Assembly (NCBI RefSeq): GCF_016458825.1
Contig: NZ_CP066744.1
Location: forward strand, 2,167,868 to 2,231,867
Length of the DNA stretch: 64,000 nt
Source: Miniphocaeibacter halophilus
GTDB taxonomy: Bacteria > Bacillota > Clostridia > Tissierellales > Peptoniphilaceae
Reading direction: 5' to 3'
The position numbers were made by a program, and so were the translations under genes. The notes under the pieces were generated by a model. It ran no database searches. It was not told where the DNA came from and was given only the letters and a program-made list of their open reading frames with translations. This document shows positions 1 through 9,095 of this stretch, piece after piece (position 1 is the first letter of the stretch; each line of letters begins with the position of its first letter).

Positions 1-923
1 AAATAGGACAGTATATCCTCATTTGGAATTAGTTCTAAAAGAAGATTTTCTTCCTTCCTTTTGATTTTTTCCTTACTTTGTTCTTTTACCCTAAAATCAC
101 AAGGTGCAGCAGCCATAATTAAAACATCTGCATTATTAAATTCATTTTCAATTGACTTTTTTAACTCATTATTTGTAGTTATATCTATTTTCTTTATTCC
201 TTCGGAAATATTTAATTTACTAGGTCCGGAAACTAATACTACTTCTGCTCCTCTATTATAAGCTGATTCTGCAATAGCATAGCCCATTTTACCGCTTGAG
301 TCATTGGTAATATATCTTACAGGGTCAATTCTTTCTATTGTAGGACCAGCTGTTACTATAACCTTTTTACCTATTAAATCTTTTTTTATAAAATACCTAT
401 CTATCTCTTCAACAATTTCTATAGGTTCAGCTAATCTTCCGTCACCATAGGTATTACATGCTAAATAGCCAACGTTTGAATTAATAAATTTAAATCCTCT
501 TTTTTTCAGTATATTAACATTATTAACTGTGGCAATATTGTTTAGCATATTGGTATTCATGGCTATTGCCACAAAAGTATCTTTTGTATATGCCAGCAAG
601 GTTGATGTAAGTAAATTATCTGCTACGCCATTGGCTAATTTAGCAATAGTATTTGCCGTTGCAGGAGCTATTAAACATAAATCAGCTCTTTTAGCAATTT
701 CAATATGCTCAACCTCATAATGGTGTCCATTATGAAACATATCAGTATGGACTAAACAATTACCCATAGTTTCAAATACTAAAGGAGAAATTAATTTAGT
801 AGCAGCTTCTGTCATAATTATTTCCAATTCATAACCTTTTTTAACTAATCTAGATACAACATCTACAACTTTATAAATTGCTATTCCTGCCGTTACACAA
901 ATTAAAATTCTTTTTTTACCCAT
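1..923 (-). CDS. coaBC: CoaBC: phosphopantothenoylcysteine decarboxylase / phosphopantothenate-cysteine ligase (3' end outside window)
   Basis: Bifunctional enzyme of coenzyme A synthesis: it joins cysteine to 4'-phosphopantothenate and then decarboxylates the product. My translation from the ATG at 923 runs open to the window edge (about 307 codons; the family is near 400, so the C-terminus is missing). The N-terminal flavoprotein (CoaC) half shows 'ICVTAGIAIYK', the APATANT loop and an AMNTNM motif. The hinge contains 'GYLACNTYGDGRLAEP', which includes the cysteine typical of the family. The CoaB half begins with 'VIVTAGPTIERIDPVRYITN'. The start codon overlaps the rpoZ stop (TAATG) with SD GGGAG just upstream, so it is translationally coupled to rpoZ in the yicC-gmk-rpoZ-coaBC string. 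Confidence 0.95.
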   Translation of the reverse strand, partial: MGKKRILICVTAGIAIYKVVDVVSRLVKKGYELEIIMTEAATKLISPLVFETMGNCLVHTDMFHNGHHYEVEHIEIAKRADLCLIAPATANTIAKLANGVADNLLTSTLLAYTKDTFVAIAMNTNMLNNIATVNNVNILKKRGFKFINSNVGYLACNTYGDGRLAEPIEIVEEIDRYFIKKDLIGKKVIVTAGPTIERIDPVRYITNDSSGKMGYAIAESAYNRGAEVVLVSGPSKLNISEGIKKIDITTNNELKKSIENEFNNADVLIMAAAPCDFRVKEQSKEKIKRKEENLLLELIPNEDILSY

Positions 924-1117
924 TATTCTCCCTTTACTTCTGTAACTTTACCTTCCATAATTTCTTCTATGGCTATAGTAACAGGATTCTTATCTTTTGT
1001 TTTTATTAATACTTCAGCACCATCTATTATTTTTCTAGCTCTCTTTGAAGCCATAACACAAATGGCATATCTACTATTACTAATTTTTTCTAATTCTTTA
1101 AATGATGGATTAATCAT
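923..1117 (-). CDS. rpoZ: DNA-directed RNA polymerase subunit omega
   Basis: Small (64 aa) omega subunit that aids assembly and stability of RNA polymerase. The sequence 'SRYAICVMASKRARKI' followed by an 'IAIEEIMEGKV' segment is typical of RpoZ, and the length fits Firmicutes homologues. It starts at an ATG preceded by GGGGTG. Its ATG overlaps the gmk stop (ATGA), and its own stop overlaps the coaBC start (TAATG), so gmk, rpoZ and coaBC look like one translationally coupled operon. Confidence 0.95.
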   Translation of the reverse strand: MINPSFKELEKISNSRYAICVMASKRARKIIDGAEVLIKTKDKNPVTIAIEEIMEGKVTEVKGE

Positions 1118-1704
1118 AATTTCACCCCTTGTATATTTGTAACTTTCAATTTTTCAGCTTCAATAATACATTCTATTTTTTTCACAGTTTTTTCTATTTC
1201 ATCATTAATAACTGCATAATCATATTTATCTATAAATGATAATTCATTCTTAGCATTATTCATCCTAAGATTTATAGTTTCTTCATCTTCAGTTGCTCTT
1301 TTTTCAATTCTACTTCTCAATTCCTTCATATCCGGTGGTAATAAGAAAATATAAACAGCTCCCGGATAATTTTCTTTTACCTGTAAAGCACCTTGAACAT
1401 CAATTTCCAATATAACAATATCGCCTTCAGCAATTTTATCAACTACATAACTTTTTGGAGTACCATAATAATTTCCATGAACTTTAGCATATTCAATAAA
1501 TTCTCCATCGTCTATTTTGTCTTTAAATTCATCTAAGGATAAAAAATAATAGTTCTCACCATTTTTTTCTTGTGGCCTTTTTTTACGTGTTGTAGCTGAA
1601 ATCGAATATTTAATATCTTTTCTTTTATCTAATAATGCTTCACAAACAGTACCTTTTCCAACACCTGAAGGTCCTGATAATACTAATAAGAATCCATCTC
1701 TCAT
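1114..1704 (-). CDS. gmk: Guanylate kinase
   Basis: Phosphorylates GMP to GDP in purine metabolism. The 196-aa protein has the P-loop GPSGVGKGT at residues 11-19, the GMP-binding region 'YSISATTRKKRPQEKNG' and a 'DIVILEIDVQGALQVK' core strand, all standard for guanylate kinases, and is of normal length. The start ATG follows SD GAGG. The gene sits 11 bases downstream of yicC and overlaps rpoZ by 4 bases. In many Clostridia a small remA (DUF370) gene lies between yicC and gmk; it is absent here. Confidence 0.97.
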   Translation of the reverse strand: MRDGFLLVLSGPSGVGKGTVCEALLDKRKDIKYSISATTRKKRPQEKNGENYYFLSLDEFKDKIDDGEFIEYAKVHGNYYGTPKSYVVDKIAEGDIVILEIDVQGALQVKENYPGAVYIFLLPPDMKELRSRIEKRATEDEETINLRMNNAKNELSFIDKYDYAVINDEIEKTVKKIECIIEAEKLKVTNIQGVKL

Positions 1705-1715
1705 TTAATCCTCCA

Positions 1716-2597
1716 TTATTCAATATTTTGTATTTGTTCTCTAATTTTTTCTATTAAAGTCTTAAGCTCTATTGATTTTTCAGTAATAATTTTATCATTA
1801 GATTTTGAACTTATAGTATTTACTTCTCTATTCATTTCCTGAATAATAAAATCCAGTTTTCGTCCTATAGACGAATTTTCTTTCATAGTGTTTGTAAATT
1901 GGTCTATGTGGGATCTAAGCCTTACTATTTCTTCAGTAATATCGGATTTATCCGCATATAGGGCTATTTCTAAACTAATTCTATCCATGTCTAAAGATTC
2001 TGTTTCAGAAAAAATATCATTTAATTTTTCTAAAAGATCTTCCCTATATTTTTCAGTGAGTTTAGGTGATTCTATTTCTATTTCAGAAATCAATTTGCTA
2101 ATTTCTAATAATTGAGTTTCAATAATTTTACTTAAGTTCTCACCCTCTACTTTTCTCATGTTTTTTAACTCTACTAGAGCTTCTTCCATTAAACCTATAA
2201 CAAGTTTTTTTGTACTGTCTTCATTAGGTTCTTCATATTGTAAATTAATTACACCATCGTACTTTAAAATATTATTTAAACCTACTTCTTCATTAATTTG
2301 TAGTTCATTTTTTAAATTATTTAAAGCTTCATTAATACTTTTAGCTAAAAGATAATCTACATCAATTTTTGCAGCATTTCCAATTTTTCTTGTAGATTTT
2401 ATGAATATTTCAATACGACCTCTATTAAGGTATTTTTTTACTGTTTTTTTAATATCTTCTTCTAAATAATTAAAATAATATGGTGATTTAATCTGAATAT
2501 CTAAATACTTATGATTAACTGTTTTTATTTCAATAGATATTGTAAAATCATCATTTTCTCCATCGCTTCTTCCAAAGCCTGTCATTGAATAAACCAT
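1716..2597 (-). CDS. YicC family protein (putative endoribonuclease)
   Basis: Full-length (293 aa) YicC/YloC family member. E. coli YicC has been described as an endoribonuclease, but the role in Firmicutes is less clear. The N-terminus 'MVYSMTGFGRS' and 'EIKTVNHKYLDIQIK' are the family hallmarks, and the C-terminal part 'GRKLDFIIQEMNREVNTISSKSND' is the conserved DUF1732 segment. It is the first gene of the yicC-gmk-rpoZ-coaBC string and is divergent from rqcH across a 111-base spacer. Confidence 0.93.
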   Translation of the reverse strand: MVYSMTGFGRSDGENDDFTISIEIKTVNHKYLDIQIKSPYYFNYLEEDIKKTVKKYLNRGRIEIFIKSTRKIGNAAKIDVDYLLAKSINEALNNLKNELQINEEVGLNNILKYDGVINLQYEEPNEDSTKKLVIGLMEEALVELKNMRKVEGENLSKIIETQLLEISKLISEIEIESPKLTEKYREDLLEKLNDIFSETESLDMDRISLEIALYADKSDITEEIVRLRSHIDQFTNTMKENSSIGRKLDFIIQEMNREVNTISSKSNDKIITEKSIELKTLIEKIREQIQNIE

Positions 2598-2682
2598 ATT
2601 CTCTCCTTTTCCTTAATTACTTTATTTTAATATATATTAAAATAGAATACAATAGATTATTACATTTTCTTAACAATTACTA

Positions 2683-2691
2683 TGATATAAT
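2683..2691 (+). promoter_or_regulatory. Extended -10 promoter of rqcH
   Basis: TGATATAAT, a TGn-TATAAT extended -10 element, lies 17 bases before the rqcH start with no convincing -35 box. The same nine bases appear before the helicase at 11759 and, on the minus strand, before argC at 39317. Confidence 0.55.
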
Positions 2692-2708
2692 TACTTTGAG
2701 GTGATATT

Positions 2709-4460
2709 TTGAGTTTTGATGGTATAGTTACAAAATCTATAGTAGAACAATTACAAAAATTATTAATTAATGGGAAGATAAACAAAATCAATCAACCTGA
2801 AAAAAATTCTTTAGTATTTAACATTTACAACAATAAAAATAATTATAAATTATTGATAGATGCTTCTAGTAATAGTCCTAGAATAAATATAACAAAGAAT
2901 AATTTCGAAAATCCGGTCCAAGCTCCTAATTTTTGTATGCTACTTAGAAAGCATATTCAAGGTGGAAGTATTACTAATATTGAACAAGTTGGACTTGATA
3001 GGGTTATTAAAATAGATGTAAAATCATTAGATGAGTTAGGTGATTTTATAACAAAAACCCTTATTATCGAGCTAATGGGAAAATATTCTAATATAATTTT
3101 AACATATAAAAAGGATCAAAAAATTATTGATAGTATAAAAAGAATTACATTGGATTTAAGTAGAATTAGACAGGTTTTACCAGGAATGGAATATTCAAGT
3201 ATTCCCGATAATAAAACTGATATAATGAAAGAAAAAATTTATCCAAGTGAAATAATTTCAAAATTAGAAAAACCCGTTAAATTATCACGACTTTTTTATA
3301 TGAACTATACTGGATTTAGTCCTCAGTTAGGAAAAGAAATTTCCTACAGGGCAAATTTAGATAGTGACATAAAAACTTCTGACTTAAGTGAAGACAATTT
3401 GAAATTAATTGACTTAAGCTTTAAAGACATAAGTAATTCCATTATAAATAAAGAATATAAATTTAATATATATAAAGATTCCAATAATAATTATTTAGAT
3501 TTTCATATTATAAAATTAAATCATTTAGGTGAAAATTATTCTAGTTTTGAAAATGTTTCAGAATTAATAGATGATTTTTACAGCCAAACAACTATTTCTG
3601 ATAAAGTTGGACAAAAAATTTCTAATTTACAAAAGAAAGTAAAAACTATTTTAAATAGAAATTTAAGTAAATTGGAAAAACTTAAACAGGAAGAAGTTAT
3701 TAGTTCCGATAGGGAAAAATATAAAGTATGGGCTGATTTAATATCTGCAAATAGTCATCTTATAAAAAGGGGACAAACTATATTAGAAGCGGAAAATTTT
3801 TATGACCCTGATTTAAGTCTTGTTGAAATAAAATTAGATGAAACTAAGAGTCCTTGGGAAAATGCTCAATTCTATTATAAAAAATACAGTAAATTGAAAA
3901 CATCAAATAAATTATTGAAAACTCAAATTCCGAAATTAGAATCTGAAATAGCATATATTTATCAAGTTTTAGAAAGTCTTAAATATATTAATTCAAATAA
4001 TGAAATTGATGAAATAAGGGATGAACTTGAAAGTAATGGTTATTTGAAAAAAAGGAAAAAACCTAAGATTAAATCTAAACCATCCCTTCCTTTACACTAT
4101 AAAAACAAAAATAACAACGACATTTATATTGGAAAAAATAATTATCAAAATGACTATCTTACATTAAAATTTGCTAACAAAAACGACTACTTCTTACATG
4201 CAAAAGATGTTCCAGGTTCTCATGTAATTTTAAGAGGTAATAATATTGTAGAAGAAGACATTTATGATGCTTCGATGTTAGCAGCCTATTATAGCAGCCA
4301 ATCTCAAGAAGACCATGTTCTTGTAGACTATACTTTAAAGAAAAATGTACGTAAGGCTAAACACGCCAAACCCGGTATGGTATATTATGATAATTATGAA
4401 ACTAAAATGGTAAATTTAAAAGAATTCAATATTGACAATTATAAGAAAATAGAGAAATAA
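2709..4460 (+). CDS. rqcH: RqcH/NFACT family ribosome-associated quality-control protein (fibronectin-binding protein homologue)
   Basis: 583-aa NFACT protein, the bacterial counterpart of Rqc2. In B. subtilis it binds obstructed 50S subunits and adds alanine tails that mark stalled nascent chains. The N-terminal NFACT-N domain covers about residues 1-240 and has Asp97-Arg98 in 'QVGLDRV', matching the D97/R98 pair needed for alanine tailing in B. subtilis RqcH. A coiled-coil stretch follows (about 290-440), then the NFACT-R domain near residues 460-560 ('DIYIGKNNYQND', 'HAKDVPGSHVIL'). The start is TTG, supported by SD GAGGTGAT. It is a lone plus-strand gene. Older annotation calls the family fibronectin-binding protein FbpA. 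Confidence 0.93.
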   Translation: MSFDGIVTKSIVEQLQKLLINGKINKINQPEKNSLVFNIYNNKNNYKLLIDASSNSPRINITKNNFENPVQAPNFCMLLRKHIQGGSITNIEQVGLDRVIKIDVKSLDELGDFITKTLIIELMGKYSNIILTYKKDQKIIDSIKRITLDLSRIRQVLPGMEYSSIPDNKTDIMKEKIYPSEIISKLEKPVKLSRLFYMNYTGFSPQLGKEISYRANLDSDIKTSDLSEDNLKLIDLSFKDISNSIINKEYKFNIYKDSNNNYLDFHIIKLNHLGENYSSFENVSELIDDFYSQTTISDKVGQKISNLQKKVKTILNRNLSKLEKLKQEEVISSDREKYKVWADLISANSHLIKRGQTILEAENFYDPDLSLVEIKLDETKSPWENAQFYYKKYSKLKTSNKLLKTQIPKLESEIAYIYQVLESLKYINSNNEIDEIRDELESNGYLKKRKKPKIKSKPSLPLHYKNKNNNDIYIGKNNYQNDYLTLKFANKNDYFLHAKDVPGSHVILRGNNIVEEDIYDASMLAAYYSSQSQEDHVLVDYTLKKNVRKAKHAKPGMVYYDNYETKMVNLKEFNIDNYKKIEK

Positions 4461-4476
4461 ATCTCTATTTTTTTAT
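4447..4476. terminator. Bidirectional terminator between rqcH and the S51 peptidase
   Basis: Perfect 9-bp stem AAATAGAGA/TCTCTATTT with loop AATAAA, followed by a T-run on the plus strand and T-rich sequence on the minus strand. It overlaps both stop codons. Confidence 0.8.
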
Positions 4477-5114
4477 TATATATTTGTTTGGAAGTTTTTC
4501 CAGCATATTGTCATATTTATAAACATCTCCATATACATAAACTTTTTTATCCATTTCCACTACTGCTCCAGTATCAACTATACAATATACAGGCATATTT
4601 GTTTTTTCTAAAATTAATAATTGATTTTTATTATTTTTATTAAAATGTACTTCAACTGTTAACTCTGTTAGACTTAAGCCGCTTAGATAAATTATTTCAT
4701 CTTTTATATTTTTAGGCGTATCTATAGTAAATTTACACATATTAAGTGCACCAGCACTCATTCCAATAAAAATCCCCTTATATTCTCTCAAGATTTCATC
4801 AAATTAATTTTTGTTATAAAGCTATTTTGTTCAACAGTATCTCCCCCCATTAAAAATATAAGAGAATATTCATTCATGCTGTTTAATAATTTAAAATCAA
4901 AATCTTCATATAAATATTCAATATCAACAAATAATAAATTATTTTTTAAAAATAACTTATATATTTCAGTACCGAATTCTTCAGTTAATTTTTTATTCTT
5001 TAGATTTGATGGAACAAATAAAAGTTTCCCCTTACTTAACTTTACTTTAAGCAAGTTTAAAAATTCTTTATTTCTAATTATTTCTTCCATATTGCTAATT
5101 AATATTTTAATCAC
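4465..5114 (-). pseudogene. Peptidase E-like (S51 family) serine peptidase, frameshifted
   Basis: Two adjacent minus-strand frames (5114-4788 and 4791-4465) together make one S51-type protein of about 215 aa. The first half ends just after 'FLMGGDTVEQNSF', and the second begins in another frame with 'YKGIFIGMSAGALNM', the nucleophile-serine elbow (GxSAG) of dipeptidase E/cyanophycinase-like enzymes. At the junction (4788-4800), adding one T to a TTT run would give a continuous '...KINFDEILREYKGIF'. The gene therefore lacks one base, either by mutation or by a sequencing error. The second frame could only restart at a TTG. Intact homologues hydrolyse Asp-containing dipeptides or remain uncharacterised. 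It lies downstream of smpB, separated by a terminator. Confidence 0.75.
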
Positions 5115-5126
5115 ATTCTACTCCTA

Positions 5127-5169
5127 TAAAAAATAAAAGCCATAACAATTTATAGTTGTTACAGCTTTT
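5127..5169 (-). terminator. Terminator of rnr-smpB
   Basis: Hairpin with outer stem AAAAGC/GCTTTT and inner stem TAACAA/TTGTTA around a 2x2 internal loop, followed on the minus strand by ATTTTTT-like sequence. It sits 10 bases after the smpB stop. Confidence 0.7.
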
Positions 5170-5178
5170 ATAAGTTTT

Positions 5179-5631
5179 TTAGTATCTTTCCTTTACAGCT
5201 CTACGAATTCTTCTCTCAGCATCTTTTTTAGCAATACTATCTCTTTTATCGTATATTTTTTTACCTTTAGCTAAGGCTATTTCCAATTTTACTAAACCAT
5301 CCTTTAAATATAACTTTAAAGGTACAATTGTAAAGCCCTTTTCTTTTGTAGCACCTATTAGCTTATTAATTTGTTTTTTATGAAGAAGTAATTTTCTTGT
5401 TCTTAAAGGGTCTACATTATACCTATTACCATGTTCGTATGGACTAATGTGCATACCAAATATAAAAAGCTCCCCATCTTTTAATAGGCAATAGCTTTCT
5501 TTAATAGAGACTTTCCCTCGTCTTATGGATTTTACTTCAGTACCTTTTAAAACAATTCCTGCTTCAAATACCTCTTCAATAAAATATTCATAACGTGCTT
5601 TTTTATTGTTAGCTATAATTTTTTTACTCAT
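5179..5631 (-). CDS. smpB: SsrA-binding protein SmpB
   Basis: Partner of tmRNA in trans-translation: it carries tmRNA into ribosomes stalled on truncated mRNAs. The sequence '[19 protein letters not shown]', then '[23 protein letters not shown]' and the C-terminal '[24 protein letters not shown]' tail are diagnostic. I place the start at ATG 5631 (150 aa), because SD GGTG lies 6 bases before it and SmpB proteins normally begin MSKK. An in-frame ATG at 5643 overlaps the rnr stop but has a poorer context. It is co-transcribed with rnr, a common Firmicutes pairing. No tmRNA gene was seen in the flanks. Confidence 0.96.
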   Translation of the reverse strand: MSKKIIANNKKARYEYFIEEVFEAGIVLKGTEVKSIRRGKVSIKESYCLLKDGELFIFGMHISPYEHGNRYNVDPLRTRKLLLHKKQINKLIGATKEKGFTIVPLKLYLKDGLVKLEIALAKGKKIYDKRDSIAKKDAERRIRRAVKERY

Positions 5632-5642
5632 ATTTTTCACCA

Positions 5643-7745
5643 TTAATTAATAAATTCAAAATCTATTTGTCTTCTAGAACTACTAGCATCTATCACTTTT
5701 ACTGTAACTTGTTGACCAAGATTGTACATTTTGTTCCTAGTTTCACCTACTACTATATATGATTCTTGATTAAAAGTGTAATAATCATCTTTCATTTGGG
5801 CATATTGTACTAATCCTTCTATTCCATTATTAAGCTGAACAAAAATACCAAAATTAGTTAGGGATGAAATAATACCTTCAAATTCTTCACCAATATGCTG
5901 TTCCATATATTCTGCCATTTTCATATCATTTACTTCGTATTCTGCTTCTTCAGCTCTTCTTTCAGTTATTGAACAATGGTGTGCTACTTCATCTATCATC
6001 TCTAAATATGCCTTAATGTTTTTAGTATTAGGTTTATTATGAATAAAGTTTTTTAGAATTCTGTGAATAAATAAATCCGGGTATCTTCTTATTGGAGATG
6101 TAAAATGAGAATAAAACATACTGGATAAACCAAAATGTATATCCGGTTCTAAACTATATTCTGCTTTTGAAAGGGAGCGAAGTAGTAATGTTGAAACTAA
6201 CATTTCCTCAGGCTTTCCTTTTACGTCTTCCAATATTTTTTGAAAATCCTTAGAATAAATATCTTGTCCCTTTAAAAAATAACCAAATTTTTTAATTATA
6301 TTTTTAAACTGTAGAACTTTCTCCTTACTTGGCTCAATATGGACTCTATAAATAAATGGTTCTTCCATATAGCCAAAATGTGCACCAACTGTTTCATTAG
6401 TTACAATCATAAACTCCTCAATGATTCTATTGGCAACTCTTCTTTCCTCTTTGACCACATCTACAGCTTTTCCATTTTCATCTAATATTATTTTTGACTC
6501 AACAAAATTAAAATCAATACTACCACGATTTTTTCTTTTATCTTTTAATATTTCAAAAAGTTCAGCCATTATCCTTAATTTATTATTTAAATAATCATCA
6601 TTATAATAATCTGACTTATTTTCAAGAATATCCGACACTTTTTCATAAACCAGTCTGTAATCCGAGTTAACAACAGACTCAAAAAATTTATAATCTACAA
6701 CCTTACCTTTAGGATTTATTTCCATTTTACATGTTATAGTAAGTCTGTCTACATTAGGATTTAAACTACATATGCCATTGGATAATTGTTTAGGAAGCAT
6801 TGGAATAACCCTATCTAATAAATAAACAGAATTACCTCTTTTATAAGCTTCTCTATCTAAAGCGCTTCCTTTAGCTACATAATGAGCTACATCAGCTATA
6901 TGAACATATAATATATAGTTATCTCCCTTTTTATCTATGGAAACAGCATCATCGAAATCCTTGGCGTCCTCGCCGTCAATTGTTACGGTAAATAAATCTC
7001 TAAAGTCCTTTCTCTTCTTAATTTCTTCTTTTGATACTTTTTGTGGAACTTTATCGGCCTTTTCTAAAAGTTTATTTGAAAACTCATAAGGTAGTTGAAA
7101 TTCCAATGCAATACTTGAAATATCAACACCTTTTTCATTTTTATTACCTAGTACTGAAGTTATAATTCCTTCCGGACTCTTGCCATTTTTAACTGTATCT
7201 TTTAACTTTATAACTACCTTATCATTGTTTTTAGCTCCATTTTTATCCCTTTTTGCAATAAAAATATCAAATCCATATTTAGAGTCGTCTGGAATTACAA
7301 AACCAAATTGCTTTGAATCCTTATAGGTCCCAACTATTGGAGTTTTACTTTCCTCTATTATTTTTACAACTTCGCCTTCAGCACTTCTGGACTCTTTTTC
7401 GTCTACTAAAATCCTTATTAATACTCTATCCTTATGTTTTCCTCCATTTAAACTATCTTTTGAAATAAAAACATCAGAAATAGATTTATTTTCTTCAATA
7501 AAATATGCAAATCCGGCTTTGTTTCCCTGTAATGTACCCTTATATAAACCTTCTGAAGAAGTCAAAACATATTTTTCTCTTTTAGTTCTATATAACAAAC
7601 CTTCTTTTTCTAAATCTTTTAATATTTTAAAGAAATCCCTATATTCTTTTATACCTATATTAAATTCCAATGCTAATTCTTCTTTTGTCATTGGCTTATA
7701 ATTATTAGATGAAATATAATTTACTATATTATTTTTAATATTCAT
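5643..7745 (-). CDS. rnr: Ribonuclease R
   Basis: 3'-5' processive exoribonuclease (700 aa) that degrades structured RNA and acts with SmpB/tmRNA in clearing stalled messages. Domains in order: N-terminal winged helix (about residues 1-65), cold-shock-type OB domains (about 70-200), the RNB catalytic domain with acidic cluster '[13 protein letters not shown]' near 255-270 and '[12 protein letters not shown]' near 550, and a C-terminal S1 domain ('[21 protein letters not shown]'). Length is normal. It starts at an ATG after SD GGAGG, and its stop abuts smpB. Confidence 0.96.
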   Translation of the reverse strand: MNIKNNIVNYISSNNYKPMTKEELALEFNIGIKEYRDFFKILKDLEKEGLLYRTKREKYVLTSSEGLYKGTLQGNKAGFAYFIEENKSISDVFISKDSLNGGKHKDRVLIRILVDEKESRSAEGEVVKIIEESKTPIVGTYKDSKQFGFVIPDDSKYGFDIFIAKRDKNGAKNNDKVVIKLKDTVKNGKSPEGIITSVLGNKNEKGVDISSIALEFQLPYEFSNKLLEKADKVPQKVSKEEIKKRKDFRDLFTVTIDGEDAKDFDDAVSIDKKGDNYILYVHIADVAHYVAKGSALDREAYKRGNSVYLLDRVIPMLPKQLSNGICSLNPNVDRLTITCKMEINPKGKVVDYKFFESVVNSDYRLVYEKVSDILENKSDYYNDDYLNNKLRIMAELFEILKDKRKNRGSIDFNFVESKIILDENGKAVDVVKEERRVANRIIEEFMIVTNETVGAHFGYMEEPFIYRVHIEPSKEKVLQFKNIIKKFGYFLKGQDIYSKDFQKILEDVKGKPEEMLVSTLLLRSLSKAEYSLEPDIHFGLSSMFYSHFTSPIRRYPDLFIHRILKNFIHNKPNTKNIKAYLEMIDEVAHHCSITERRAEEAEYEVNDMKMAEYMEQHIGEEFEGIISSLTNFGIFVQLNNGIEGLVQYAQMKDDYYTFNQESYIVVGETRNKMYNLGQQVTVKVIDASSSRRQIDFEFIN

Positions 7746-7782
7746 TTTAATCCTCCACTTTATATTATAACATTATAAAAAC

Positions 7783-7811
7783 AAATGAAAAAGCTAGGGA
7801 TTACCTAGCTT
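7783..7811 (-). terminator. Terminator of modABC
   Basis: 8-bp stem AAGCTAGG/CCTAGCTT around a 5-base loop, followed on the minus strand by TTTCATTT. It overlaps the modC stop codon. Confidence 0.7.
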
Positions 7812-8430
7812 GAATTTTTCCGTTTTTTAAATATAATAACTTGTCACCTAATATTTTTGCTTCTATTTCATTATGGGTGATTAAAATAACCGGAATATTT
7901 AAATTTTTTATAATATTTTGAAACTCAATATATAATTTATTTTTTAGCTTACTATCTAAAGCTGAAAATGGTTCATCTAATAAAAGTAATTTAGGTTTTG
8001 TGACCAATGTTCTAGCCAAGGCTACCCTTTGTTTTTCTCCTCCAGAAATCTCAGCAGGAAAATTATTTAGAAGATGTTCAATCTTTAATAAGCTTATAAT
8101 TTCTTCATAAATCTTTTCATCTTTAATTGCAAATTTTATATTATTCTTTACAGTCATATTAGGAAAAAGTGCAAAATCTTGAAACACATAACCAATATTT
8201 CTATTTTGAACCTTTTCATATATTTTATTTTTACTATCTACTAAAACCGAATTATTTAATTTTATATACGCCCTATCCGGTTTCATTAAACCGGAAATAA
8301 TATTTAATGTACTTGTTTTTCCCGAGCCTGATTCCCCTTGAATAACCAATATCTCTTTTCCTAATTCAAAATCCAAATCTAAGGTAAAATGATTAAGTTT
8401 TTTATTTATCTTAACTTTTAAATTAGACAT
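7801..8430 (-). CDS. modC: Molybdate-type ABC transporter ATP-binding protein
   Basis: ATPase of a molybdate (or tungstate) importer. The 209-aa protein has Walker A GESGSGKTS near residue 32, Q-loop 'GYVFQDFALFP', signature 'SGGEKQRVALARTL', Walker B 'LLLLDEPFSALD' and an H-loop 'LITHN'. It ends right after the ATPase core, so it lacks the C-terminal TOBE/MOP domain present in longer ModC proteins; short versions are common in Firmicutes. The start overlaps the modB stop (TAATG). The substrate is assigned mainly from the neighbouring modA and modB. Confidence 0.88.
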   Translation of the reverse strand: MSNLKVKINKKLNHFTLDLDFELGKEILVIQGESGSGKTSTLNIISGLMKPDRAYIKLNNSVLVDSKNKIYEKVQNRNIGYVFQDFALFPNMTVKNNIKFAIKDEKIYEEIISLLKIEHLLNNFPAEISGGEKQRVALARTLVTKPKLLLLDEPFSALDSKLKNKLYIEFQNIIKNLNIPVILITHNEIEAKILGDKLLYLKNGKIQAR

Positions 8431-9095
8431 TAGTTCATCCTCTTTTTCTTAAGCCATTTATTTAATAAATATATATTTATAAAACTAAAGATTATTACAA
8501 TTAACATTAAGGTATTTGCTTTTTCTTTATTATTGCTTTCTACAGCATAGTAAATGGCCAATGGAATAGTTTCTGTTTTTCCGGGAATATTTCCTGCAAC
8601 CATTAAAGTTGCACCAAACTCTCCTAACGCTCTTGAAAAAGAAAGGACAATACCACTTACTATTCCCGGTAATGCTAAGGGAACAGTAATTTTAAAAAAT
8701 ATTTTTATATTTGAAACCCCTAATGTTTTTGCCGCTTTTTCATAAACAGGATTTACACCTTGCAATGAGGATTTAATACTTTGGTACATTAACGGTAACG
8801 ATACAACTATTGATGCAATACAGGCTGCAACCCAAGTGAAAATAATTCTTATACCGAATACTTCTTCTAGGAATATTCCTACCGGTCCCCTTCTACCTAG
8901 AAGAATTAATAACAAATAGCCTACTATTGTAGGTGGTATTGTCATTGGTAATGTAAAAATTACTTCTAGGCCATCTTTAAAAGGAAAATTGTACTTCGTA
9001 AATATATGGGCAAAAAAAGTTCCAATTATTAAAGTGAATATTGTTGATATAGTCGCAACTTTTAAAGAAAGTATTATTGGCTCCCAAATATTCAT
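8430..9095 (-). CDS. modB: Molybdate-type ABC transporter permease
   Basis: Membrane channel subunit (221 aa) of the Mod importer. Several hydrophobic helices flank the binding-protein-dependent permease motif 'EKAAKTLGVSNIKIFFKITVPLALPGI', and the tail 'RALGEFGATLMVAGNIPGKTETIPLAIY' is characteristic of ModB/CysT-type permeases. Its start and stop both overlap neighbours (TAATG with modA and with modC), so the three subunits are translationally coupled. Confidence 0.92.
   Translation of the reverse strand: MNIWEPIILSLKVATISTIFTLIIGTFFAHIFTKYNFPFKDGLEVIFTLPMTIPPTIVGYLLLILLGRRGPVGIFLEEVFGIRIIFTWVAACIASIVVSLPLMYQSIKSSLQGVNPVYEKAAKTLGVSNIKIFFKITVPLALPGIVSGIVLSFSRALGEFGATLMVAGNIPGKTETIPLAIYYAVESNNKEKANTLMLIVIIFSFINIYLLNKWLKKKRMN

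Noticed and set aside
5115-5178. tmRNA (ssrA) next to smpB
   Set aside because: The interval is too short and holds only a terminator hairpin.
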